Assembly (NCBI RefSeq): GCF_003945595.2
Contig: NW_024104509.1
Span: forward strand, 1,302,001 to 1,366,000
Origin: Pipra filicauda
Taxonomy: Eukaryota; Chordata; Aves; Passeriformes; Pipridae
Length of the DNA: 64,000 nucleotides
Direction: 5' to 3'
The notes under the pieces are model-generated. The model did not search any database, was not told the origin of the DNA, and worked only from the letters and a program-made list of their open reading frames with translations. Positions 27,733 through 36,401 of the stretch are shown one piece after another (the stretch's first letter is position 1; each line of letters starts with the position of its first letter). A program made the position numbers and the translations under genes.

Positions 27733-28420
27733 CAGTCATTAATTTCCTTTATTTGGAAAGCCACAAATGCAATGGACAGATGCTCAATGAACATACAATG
27801 TTCTTATTCATTTGAGAGGGTGGTCAAGCACTGCTGTCATGTCAATTTAAAGATGATGCAAAGCATCAGTTTAGTAACCTCTTGCACATGAGTTTTGTAC
27901 AAAGATGAAAGTTGCATGTTTGTTGTTTTCTCCTCCCTCTATCCCAGCCCTTCTCCCCCACCTGTAAATTCCCTATTGAGCAAGCATAAATATAATGCAA
28001 ATATAAATTTGCATTCTAGGGCCAGAGCTACAACTTTTCACGAACATTAGGTGATAGTACAGGTTAAGGGGTGGCAGTGCTGGGGCACGTCCCACAAACG
28101 ATGCTGCCAGGTGTGCAACGAGATCTGTCTCCCTCTCCCTGCCCAGCACCGCTCGGCCATCCTAGGCCTTGTTTAAAAGGAAAAGGTCAGAGAAGAGGGA
28201 GGACATTTCACTTCACCCTTGCCAAGAAGGTATCCTGCACTCCACAGAACGGGCCGACCCGAGGTGGGGGAGGAAAAGCTTGGGTGCTGCGGCTCAGGTG
28301 GACAAACTGCCCACAAAAACAGGAGACTGGGCTCCTGCCCAGGGGGCACTGGGTGGGCTCGTTTCGAAAATAACCCCCACTGACCTGCATTGGAGGAGCT
28401 CCAGCGGTGGGGAGGGGAGG

Positions 28421-28590
28421 AGAAAAAAGCAAACCAACCACAAAAAAACCCAAAATCCCACAAACAACAACAAAAAAAAAAAAAAGACACAAAAAACCCA
28501 AACAAACAAACCCACAAAAAAAGAACACCATGAAAAAAAAAACAAACCCCTCAAACAAGAAGAAAAACACCAGCCCAAGCAGCAAAGCTG
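28421..28590. repeat. A/C-rich low-complexity tract, left edge of the CpG island
   Basis: About 170 bases on the plus strand nearly free of T and low in G, made of AAAC, CAAA and AAACCC words with homopolymer A runs. It could be read as lysine-rich peptide in one direction and phenylalanine/cysteine/leucine-rich peptide in the other, which produces spurious open frames of 70-150 codons. A compositionally similar tract lies at the other edge of the island, on the same strand. Confidence 0.9.
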
Positions 28591-29981
28591 CAATAGAGGC
28601 CGCTTTACAGAATTGAGCGTTTTCTCTCAATTTCCTGTTGCTCCTAAGAAAAACACTGTTAAACAAATTCCTGCCAGATGGCCCACAGCGAACACCCTAA
28701 GAAAGCTGGGGGAAAGAGGGCTTTTTAAGTTGATCTGCACAAATGTCACAGTTACAATTTCTTGAAAGCAAATTACAGGCGCACGTGATTTGTTAGAGCT
28801 GTTAACGCACGCTCTCACAGTAGCTGGCATCCCAAAAGCTGAAATCTTAACTAGAAGTTCTTTCTAGCGCGTCTCCAGTCATTAAAGCAAACCGGAGACC
28901 CAGGAAATCTGCACGCGATGTCTCTGTCAACCCGGAGCGTGTCCCTCTCCTCGTAAGGCCTTCTCCTCCGTTCCAAGACCCCGATAGAGACTACTTTTTG
29001 TCCCTGTACCACGCCGAGGGGTGAGGCAAGCAGCCGCCCTGAAGAACTGGGCGATAAAAGTGAATGTGGAAGATGGGAGGCGGAGGAGTTGTGCAACCCC
29101 CGCGGATGCCCGAGGCTGGCAGGGGTTGTTCTCGCCCCGGTGCCGGTGGTCGTCTGACCCGGAGATGGGGCCCCAGCAGAGTCTGGCTCTGGAGACATGG
29201 AAACAACGCATTCCCACGCCTTCCGCAACCCTCCACACCCACCTGGGCGCCCGGCAGCAGCATGCAGCCCCCCCTCCAGCCCCAGAGGACAAGCAGCCCA
29301 GCAGCTCTCCATTCCTGAAGGTGTCCCGTCTGTGAGGATGCCGTGTGTTTGTTCTCCTACGGGACCCACAGCGGGTAAGGCTGCCCTTCACGACAGGGCT
29401 GCGCAGGCGGCACAGGGTGGGGGGCCGAAGAGACCTGCGGGCACGGGGAGGGGGTTCCCGGGCAGCGGAACCCTTCCCGCCCAATTAGCAAGCCATGGGG
29501 AATGGGGATCCCCAGGCGGCATGCCGGTTGGGGAATAAAGCTATGCCAGCGAAAAACTCCAAGTAAAAACTTTTGTAGAGGGAAGGGAAAATCTCTCTCC
29601 GTGATGACAGTGACCCGCGACCAAGCCGCAGGGTTATGCCGTACGGGACACCTGCCGAGGGCCAGCGCGCCCCGTGGGCGGCTGTAAATGGGGACTTCAC
29701 GGCACGGATACTGTCAACCACCCTCCTGCCTGCCCGCCACGGGCCAGGGCTGCGCCGGGCTACCTAGCACAGGTACGTAGGGGGTGTCCACCCACCCTCT
29801 ACCTTGGGCTGTGTCGCGGCCCCCGCGGGTGCGGGGATCACGCCGCCAGCAGCCACGCCGGCAGGCGGGTGCGAGCCATCAACTTTCTCCCCCGGACCGT
29901 CTCCTCCAGCACGAAACCTTCTCTCCAGCCCCCTCCGCAGCAGCTCTCCCAAAAAAGAGCCGCCCCCCCCGGCCCGCTTAC

Positions 29982-30306
29982 CTCGCATGGTGTTGGCTCC
30001 CCGCTCCGCGCAGTCATGAAGCTGGGAGCCCGGGAGCCGCACCGCACAGATCCCGTCTCAACACCCGCGAAGGCGGCAGCCGCCGCAGCTCTGCTCTGCC
30101 GGGAAAACCATACCTCCGGGGCGGCTCCGCGGGGCGCGGCTCCGCGGGCTGCCCGCCACCGGGCGCAATCCTCCGGGGCGGCCGCCCCGCGACTGCCCTC
30201 GCGGAGCCTCTGCGGGGGTCGCCCGGGCGGCGGAGCGGCGGCGGGTGGCTGAGCAGGGGAGGAGGAGGAGGAAAGGAGTTACGTTAGGAAAAAACAGGAA
30301 AAACAC
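29982..30306 (-). other. Candidate minus-strand first exon with strong splice donor
   Basis: Read on the minus strand, the sequence runs down to a GAG|GTAAGC donor, the last exonic base being 29982. Two start codons lie shortly before it. One at 30017 gives twelve codons (MTARSGEPTPCE) ending in phase 0. The other at 29988 (context ACCATGC) gives only two codons and phase 1. Farther upstream, an ATG at about 30110 opens a short frame ending before these. This pattern suits a 5' UTR plus the first few codons of a gene extending toward position 1. I do not recognise the peptide, found no acceptor exon to pair with it, and the upstream boundary is a guess. Confidence 0.3.
30121..30150. repeat. 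15-bp tandem duplication in the CpG island
   Basis: GCGGCTCCGCGGGGC at 30121-30135 is followed by GCGGCTCCGCGGGCT at 30136-30150, a near-exact copy. Local slippage in GC-rich DNA is the simplest explanation. Confidence 0.8.
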
Positions 30307-30524
30307 GCGGAGGCAGAAGAGAGGGGGGTGCGCGCGGATGGCAGAGCATGTGCGCTTTCACATGACAACGGCGCCCCTCAGCAGCTCCCCGGTGCGGATT
30401 TCCACTGCGCAACCACAGGGACGCGCGGAGAGAAAATGAGACCCAGTGAGAAAGCGGCAAAGCGGCTTATAGCGGGGGGTGGGCGGTGCCGCCGGCACAG
30501 CCCCGCCCGCTGTCAGCGCCGCCG

Positions 30525-30529
30525 CCAAT
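30525..30529 (+). promoter_or_regulatory. CCAAT box
   Basis: CCAAT in the context GCCGCCAATCGCCGC, flanked upstream by GC-box-like CCCCGCCC (30501) and GGGCGG (30481). The spacing is usual for a TATA-less vertebrate promoter firing to the right, which would place transcription start at or near the GGCCCC array. NF-Y binding is inferred from the motif only. Confidence 0.45.
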
Positions 30530-30590
30530 CGCCGCGGCCCGCCCGGCACCGCCGCCGCGGGTGGCCCCGTGTGCCGCCGCCGCCACCTCC

Positions 30591-30666
30591 GGCCCCGGCC
30601 CCGGCCCCGGCCCCGGCCCCGGCCCCGGCCCCGGCCCCGGCCCCGGCCCCGGCCCCGGCCCCGGCC
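30591..30666. repeat. Perfect (GGCCCC)12.7 hexanucleotide repeat; GGGGCC on minus strand
   Basis: Seventy-six uninterrupted bases with a 6-bp period: twelve complete GGCCCC units plus GGCC, with no substitution. The minus strand reads GGGGCC, the same unit as the repeat in C9orf72 intron 1. It begins 62 bases after a CCAAT box within the CpG island. All three plus-strand frames are open across it and have an upstream AUG, giving Pro-Ala, Pro-Arg and Gly-Pro dipeptides. The minus strand has an open frame of 200 codons (30960 to 30358) that reads Arg-Gly dipeptide across it. Runs of four G on the minus strand are expected to allow G-quadruplexes. The flanks give no evidence that this is C9orf72. 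Confidence 0.97.
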
Positions 30667-30814
30667 GCGCAGGGTGTGCGCGGCTCCGGGGACTCCGCGC
30701 CGCGCTGGCCCGCCCCTCACCGCCCGTTCGCGGAAACTTTTGCTCCCCCTGGGAGTTCTTGGCCGCTGGCGGGTCTTGTCCGGCAGCCGAAGCTGGGCGT
30801 GGTGGTAATCAGAA

Positions 30815-31001
30815 ATGAGTCTGGTCTGCGGAGATTTGGAGTTTGTGGAGAAAAGTAACTGGCGCAGAAAATCAATCACCTCGTGTGCCGTTGTTAGTGG
30901 GGAGGCAGTGTCTCCGGGGAGAAAGATGAAAGCGCTCGGTCTCCCCGCCGTGACCATCATCGGGGAACCGCATTTTGCGACGAGAGTGGGAAAGTTTCGC
31001 G
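30815..31001 (+). CDS. Candidate first coding exon of an unidentified plus-strand transcript
   Basis: An ATG at 30815 (G at -3), preceded by an in-frame TAA at 30806, opens 62 codons plus one base up to a strong donor CGCG|GTGAGT at 31001/31002. A second in-frame ATG at 30926 (A at -3) would give 25 codons. The exon sits at the right-hand end of the CpG island, downstream of a CCAAT box and the GGCCCC array. Joined to 32182-32285 and 35084-35158 it stays open and would encode 121 residues (84 from the second ATG). I recognise no family, signal peptide or membrane segment. Splice signals occur often by chance in this much sequence, so it may equally be a non-coding exon or no exon. Confidence 0.25.
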
Positions 31002-31167
31002 GTGAGTCATTTTCTCATTAAAGAGCCAATCTGGACGTCGAAAGCGGTTTGTTTTCCCTGTGTAAGACTAGCAAAAGGTTCTGCAGAAACGGATTTGTTC
31101 CACAGGCAGCAGGACTTTTTCATGACTTAAAACTCCCTCTCTTATTAATTGATGTTTTCCCCCACGG

Positions 31168-31260
31168 AAAAAAAAAAAAACAAAACCAAAAAAAAACCCA
31201 AAAAAAACCAAAAACAAACAAACAAACAAAAAGCCAAACCAACCAACCAAACAACCCCTC
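31168..31260. repeat. A/C-rich low-complexity tract, right edge of the CpG island
   Basis: About 90 bases starting with a homopolymer A run and continuing as AAACC, CAAA and AACC words, with only two G and no T. It mirrors in composition and strand the tract at 28421-28590 on the other side of the island. A G-rich stretch (GGGGGG, GGG, GGGGGG between about 31286 and 31306) follows closely. Confidence 0.9.
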
Positions 31261-32181
31261 CAAAACTCCGGGAGCTTTTCAATTTGGGGGGTCGGGATCG
31301 GGGGGTGTTGTTGGTTTTTATGATTTTGAGTTTTTTTCAGCTGTATGGTAAATCATGCAACACAACCACAGCACATCTCAGTGAATCATCTTAAAAACAA
31401 GTTCTTGGTACCAACGTTCACAGTTCCTAACTCCAAGCCTAAAATGAAAAAGAAAACCCCTGATTTAACTGAAGTATATCCATACAAAATTATTAATATT
31501 GACCTCATAAAATGGGTTATATTTTTTATACTCTTAAGTTAAATATGGATCTGCCAAAATAGATTTGTTCTTTCCTACATGAATTATCAGACTAAGTTCT
31601 ATTAGGTCTGTTATGCAAGAGATCAAAGGTAAGATCTCTTTTGTTCTGAAAAAGTTAAGATTTATTTTAGGAAAGAGGCAAAGTGAAGTGTCCACCCATG
31701 GTGCAAACTTGCAACATTTTATTTCTGGGAAACAAGGTTACAGGTTTAGAGGAAGCAGTTCTAGTGGTTAGCCTCTTTGAAAACACCTGTTTGAACTGAA
31801 ACTGAGACAGACATGAAGAATCAGCTCTGCCAGTATTGAAAACGTCTAGATTTACCTGAACCATGGTGAATTTTAACTGCATCCACTGTAGTGAAGACGG
31901 TCAGTTAAAAATAAAAAAATTCATCCCTAATTCCTAAGATACTAGATGGGGTTTTTATTCTTCACAATTGCATTTGTGCATTTTATATACTGCGTGCAAA
32001 GTTGTTAATACTCATGTAGGGTATTTTCTTAAGATCTCATCCAGAAACTCTTACCGAACATTTGGTTTTTACTGTACTTATATCAGCATATCTTCCAATA
32101 TCAGTTATGTGTTCTCCATCTTCACACTTCACAAGACCAGGAATTTACAGTGGCATATTTTCTTTTTAATTGGGATTTTAG

Positions 32182-32285
32182 CAGATGTGGTTGGCAGCAG
32201 TCAGGCTTGCCCCTGGGACTCTCTTCTGTGGATTTTCCCACCAGCCATCTCTTCAACCCATTCATCATGTTCAAAAGTTTCTGAG
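32182..32285 (+). CDS. Candidate internal exon of the same plus-strand transcript
   Basis: Bases 32182-32285 (104 nt) are preceded by a pyrimidine-rich stretch ending in TTTTAG and followed by the donor CTGAG|GTAATT. The acceptor is a NAGNAG type (TAGCAG), which could shift the exon start by three bases. Entering with one base from the exon at 30815-31001, the exon is open throughout and leaves in phase 0. Another frame starts with ATG two codons into the exon and also stays open, so the frame is not secure. The minus strand is also open across the site with an acceptor-like CCTCAG, so strand is inferred rather than proven. No protein family recognised. Confidence 0.22.
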
Positions 32286-32836
32286 GTAATTGCAATAAAA
32301 CAACTTTCACACATCACTTTGCAAAGCAAGTTAGGAAGTATGGGATCTTCATCTTGTCTCATAATAGGTATAATTTACCTAATATCTAATATGGAATTTA
32401 AGTGAAAGATTAATGAGCTCCTGAATAGTGCTTGTGGCTTTAGAAAAGCAACTTGGGAGAGAGAGCAGAGATTCCATCTACTTGGTGTACTGCAACTAGG
32501 ACACTTTTTTTTTTTCCCTACTGGATACTCTCCTAGCAGCAGGAAGAAAATGCAGATGAATTTCAAGAGGAGGCAATGGCTATTTTTTCATATTCTGAGT
32601 CTTGTTGTTCTTGTTTATACCAATATGATTTTTAGATTTAATTGTTCTAAAGCTGCATCTTAACATCAGTCAAAACTTTGACTGGTAAATAACAAGCTGT
32701 CTACTTGCTATACAGTTCATTCAGAATACCTTTCTCTCTTGCACTGCTGCATCTTTATTGGGAATTTATATTGCTTTTGACAATGGAGGAGAAAAATGCC
32801 ATTATTTTCTCTTAGCTTGATTTGATTTTGATTAAA

Positions 32837-32863
32837 AGCCTTTTTCTTTTTTTTTTTTTTTTT
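32837..32863. repeat. Poly-T tract
   Basis: A run of T with a single early C, poly-A on the minus strand. It could be the tail of an old minus-strand retrocopy, but the sequence to its right does not resemble any element or transcript I know, and I see no flanking target duplication. Confidence 0.7.
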
Positions 32864-35083
32864 CCTGTCTACAAAACTGACATATTTTGCCCCCTGGATT
32901 TCATTTATTTTCCTCACTACCATACAGACTGGCAATTTTTATTTAGCTATTTTCAGAAGTCCTGGTAGATTTTTAGTTAATTTATCTGTCTTGTTCTAAT
33001 ATATTTTATGTACAATGATGTCTGAGCTAACGTCTTCACTAGCTGGAGCAAGTTGTTAAATTTGAAATTTATTCTAATATTTAGGATATTATCTGCTAAG
33101 CACTAGTAATGGTGGCAATAAAATGGTACATGTAATAAACGTATGTGAGCTTAAGTGAGAACCAGGCAAATTATAAATGCTTTATTTCAAAATACAGGGC
33201 TGCTTTAAACTTTTATGTGCTGAAGCAGGTTAACAACACACAAGAAAGCCACATGATCTGGTGTCATACAGGAATTTATAGAATATCTAAAAAATGAACA
33301 CATATCTTCAGGAGCTAAATAAATTGAGTAGTACAATTCAGCCCACTATTCTTGTAAGATGTTAGTTATCCTAGGTTTCAAAGAGAGCCTTTTCAGGTTT
33401 TTCTTATTTCAGATGAGTGCTTCAGAGAAAAAGTTTAGAAAACACCAGAGAAAAAGAGTTAAAATATTAGAAATAATTTGGTTTACTTTAAAATATAAAT
33501 AAATATTTTATAGATAAAAAAGCATATTATTGCTATTATATATTCTCACTGCAGAATAACAATAAGAAATGGCCTTTCACAACATTCACTTGCATTAGCT
33601 CCTTTCCCAAGGCTCTTTGGATGACAAATCTTCTAAGACAATATTTAAGGCCACATAGTTTTATCATTTTAATAATTTGCGATATGTTCATTAGAGCTGC
33701 AGCAAGTTATGCCTAAATTTAGTTGCTTCATTAAAAAGTACTGAATAGAAAATGGTCAAAACAAACCGTGTCAGGCAGGCCCCATTTCATTCCCCTGGTA
33801 TCAATGGCTAATTTGTGTTGACATGAAAGGATGCCAGATGCATCCCATAGCCCAAATTTATTTCTTAGGTTCAATAGGAACAAAATTGGTCACAATTTGC
33901 TTCATCTCATCTGTGTCCAGCCAATACAACTTCACTGCCAGACATTCCTAACTTTATTTAAGTCATGAGGAAGACTTTCTAATTTTTCATTTTATGACTT
34001 CTGCATGGAGTTATTGACAGACTGAGGAATCTGAGCTCTCTCACAGATTCTTCACTTCAGATTTACTTTCTAAATTTTTTCCTATTTCTTTATGTTTGAA
34101 ATCAAAAAATATGCATATACACTATACTATCTTTATCTTCTATAAAGCCTTTTAACCATCAGGTAATTTTAAACTGTTTCCACAGAATATTATTTAATTC
34201 AAGAACTGTGCATTTTCTTCCAAACCAGTAAAATGGTTTTAAAAGCAGACCTAGAAAGTCCTGACACAATCAGAAGCAACATTTAGCAATTGAAAATCTT
34301 TAATTATGCCAATTTAGTTTTAGAGGCTAAGCATGTAATGCATTATGCATGACAGGATAACCAGAAACTTGAAAAAGTTAAAACGAAAAACCATACTTGA
34401 CTATTTCCTCTCTCCTCTGAGATGAAAAGCAATCCCTAGCCACAAAGAAGGAATTTCAACTCCTGCAAATACTTCTTGACATTTAAAACCTGATGTTTTC
34501 TATAATACTTGAAATTTATTATAAAATTTACATAGTTGATATAAAAATTTTATTCTTACAAATGTGTTGGTTTTTTAAGTGTTACTGAACCCACTTTCAT
34601 TCTGTATGTTCTCCCCCACCCTAATGCCAGAAGTTGTATAGTGACTTCCCCTGCTTTATGTACAGTATCAATGACTGGATCATTTTATAGAATGTCCCAC
34701 TTCAATATACCTTTGGACAAAAAAGGATACTAGCTGAGATACTAAGACAGCATCACCACCCCACCCCCGACATTTACCTAAAATGTTCAGCAAGTGAAAA
34801 AACTATCTGTAAGGATGTAATTGCTGGTCAGAGCTGCATTAACCCTAGAACACCACAAACTTGAAATTATAGTTTGGGTTATAAAATTCAGTCAGAGAAG
34901 GAACTAAATTTGACAGTAGTACCCATGCCCAAATAACCTGGAGTTTGCTCTGGAGAAACTGCAGCATATTTGAATATTGATGAAGGGAGGAGACAGCAGT
35001 GAAAGACTGTCTTCCTGCAGCAAAAAGCTTCCAAGGGGCAATGACCTTCTGAGATTTGTGTCCACTTTCTCTTTCCTTGGCAG

Positions 35084-35158
35084 GTCCAAGAGGTACTAAC
35101 TTGTTTTGAGGCAACCCGAGACCAAGAATGGTCTTCAGTGAAGGAGACAGAAAAATGA
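35084..35158 (+). CDS. Candidate terminal coding exon of the same plus-strand transcript
   Basis: A strong acceptor (a long C/T run ending CTTGGCAG at 35083) opens a frame that, entered in phase 0 from the exon at 32182-32285, reads 24 codons and stops at TGA 35156-35158. The only good AATAAA nearby lies 19 bases after the stop, at 35177-35182. The run of donor, acceptor, donor, acceptor, stop and poly-A signal in one compatible frame is what makes the model worth testing. The peptide is not one I recognise, and the whole chain could be coincidence. Confidence 0.22.
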   Translation, partial: VQEVLTCFEATRDQEWSSVKETEK

Positions 35159-35176
35159 GAAGGAACATGTGGGCAA

Positions 35177-35182
35177 AATAAA
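35177..35182 (+). terminator. Possible polyadenylation signal AATAAA
   Basis: Canonical AATAAA 19 bases after the stop codon of the candidate terminal exon. The downstream region is not conspicuously GT-rich. AATAAA is common by chance in AT-rich DNA, so its weight comes only from its position. Confidence 0.25.
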
Positions 35183-36330
35183 ATGCTTTGGAAAAGAAGC
35201 AAGAGGCAGAAGACCTACCTTCAGATCAGTGCTTCAAATCCTCCTTCTAGCAGCCTCTGAGGCACCAGAGGCTAAAGCTCGGGAAAAAGAACCTGAGTAT
35301 CTTTGAATGTGTATTGCTCTCATGAAGTAATTTACAAGCGAGGATGTATTACAACCAATGATTTTTCTGTTTAAATGGATGGTGACCTCCCAGGTAAACA
35401 TTCTTTTTGCCTAATGGAAGCAGTCTGATTTTTCAAATTTTTAGTGTTGTTTCACTGGAGAAATGCAACCCACAGTACAGTTATTTTATTCATCAGGAAA
35501 TTAATTAATTTTCATGTGGAGTCTCAGCTTTTCTATTCATATTTGTGCACTAGAGTTTTAAATTTTAAGATCAAAGAAGTCCCAAACCTTTCTTCTAAAA
35601 TTGTATTTTTTTCATTGTATGCAAAATAGATCACTATTATTTCTGTGCTAATATCTATTTAGAAAATCATACTCTTTAGTGTATCACAGCTGTTTACATG
35701 ATTTTTTTAGATCAATCTTTCACTATGAGAAGGATGTAAATGATAAGCATATGCTTACTTATAATTCTTTTCTGAAAAAGGTAAAATTAAGAAAAAAAAT
35801 GGTGCATATTCATTTCAACATACATTATGACTGAAACTGGAATCTTGGATATAAAGCATAACAAGAATATGAAACAGCAAAATTTAAAGGGTCTAACATT
35901 CTGGGCTTTGCAAGAAGTATGAAACATATTGACAATGAGTAATCTGTAATGTTCTCTTGATGATTCAGTAATGTATTATGTTACAATAAGTTAGTATACC
36001 TGCAGAATAAGGATGGGCTGGTTGTAAAAGTTAATTTTGACTAAGCATTTTTAAAATGACTGTATTCGGTGGTTTTGAACTGAATAATACATATTTCTTT
36101 CAAATTTTCACTCAACTGAGAAATGTTCAGGTTTCAATATTTTACCCTTCTTGTGGCTTTTGGGGTACTCATATCTAGTGTTCTGTTCTAGACTAATCTC
36201 CCTTGCACATCGAGTCTACCTCTGCATGCCACAGCTTTAGCTGTAGCTCGTAGCAACAGTTACAGTTAAGGATGCTTAAGAGCTTCTATTCCAAAGTGGC
36301 TTTTTAGTTTCTTCTAACTTTTTTTACATT
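35183..36330. other. Non-coding AT-rich sequence
   Basis: Nothing recognised; short chance open frames only. Confidence 0.7.
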
Positions 36331-36331
36331 T

Positions 36332-36353
36332 GTTCTTTGTTTCTTTGTTTCGT

Positions 36354-36401
<48 letters not shown>
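36332..36401. repeat. (TTTC)n tetranucleotide microsatellite
   Basis: An imperfect lead-in (TTCTTTG units, one CG) from 36332 is followed by about twelve uninterrupted TTTC units at 36353-36401. It is a polypyrimidine tract with mirror symmetry, capable in principle of triplex formation, and likely to be polymorphic in length. Confidence 0.96.

Larger units (their letters stand above)
17521..28420. other. Gene-free non-coding sequence upstream of the CpG island
   Basis: Long AT-rich stretch with only short unrelated open frames on both strands. Two small tandem duplications (22543 and 27307) and a near-perfect hairpin (27706) are listed separately. If a minus-strand gene starts in the CpG island, this is its first intron, but I could not find a convincing coding exon in it. 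Confidence 0.7.
28900..31010. promoter_or_regulatory. CpG island, probable (possibly divergent) promoter
   Basis: About 2.1 kb with many CpG dinucleotides and strongly raised GC, in contrast to the AT-rich remainder of the window. In vertebrates such islands usually mark promoters. Promoter-like motifs on the plus strand are GGGCGG at 30481, CCCCGCCC at 30501 and CCAAT at 30525-30529, all just upstream of the hexanucleotide repeat. Consensus splice donors leave the island in both directions: minus strand GTAAGC at 29981-29976, and plus strand GTGAGT from 31002. No TATA box is convincing. The many long open frames here reflect low stop-codon density in GC-rich DNA. Confidence 0.85.

Noticed and set aside
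28169..28765. Lysine/asparagine-rich and phenylalanine/cysteine-rich open frames
   Set aside because: They are translations of the A/C-rich low-complexity tract and have no sequence of their own.
28900..30960. Many long open frames (up to about 200 codons) on both strands of the CpG island as protein-coding genes
   Set aside because: They overlap in all six frames, follow from few stop codons in GC-rich DNA, include low-complexity dipeptides across the GGCCCC array, and contain no recognisable domain.
29982..31001. Identification of the locus as C9orf72 because of the GGGGCC repeat
   Set aside because: The large, highly conserved first coding exon of C9orf72 is not found on either strand, and the candidate exons next to the island encode unrelated peptides.
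31968..32405. 145-codon plus-strand open frame as a single-exon gene
   Set aside because: Composition is that of translated intron, with no motif. Only the part at 32182-32285, bounded by splice signals, was kept as a candidate exon.
32837..32863. Poly-A tail of a minus-strand processed pseudogene
   Set aside because: No recognisable transcript sequence precedes it on the minus strand and no target duplication is visible.
34845..35168. Minus-strand open frames of 104-107 codons
   Set aside because: Two frames overlap each other on the same strand without a domain. The plus-strand splice acceptor and poly-A signal in this interval are a better, though weak, reading.
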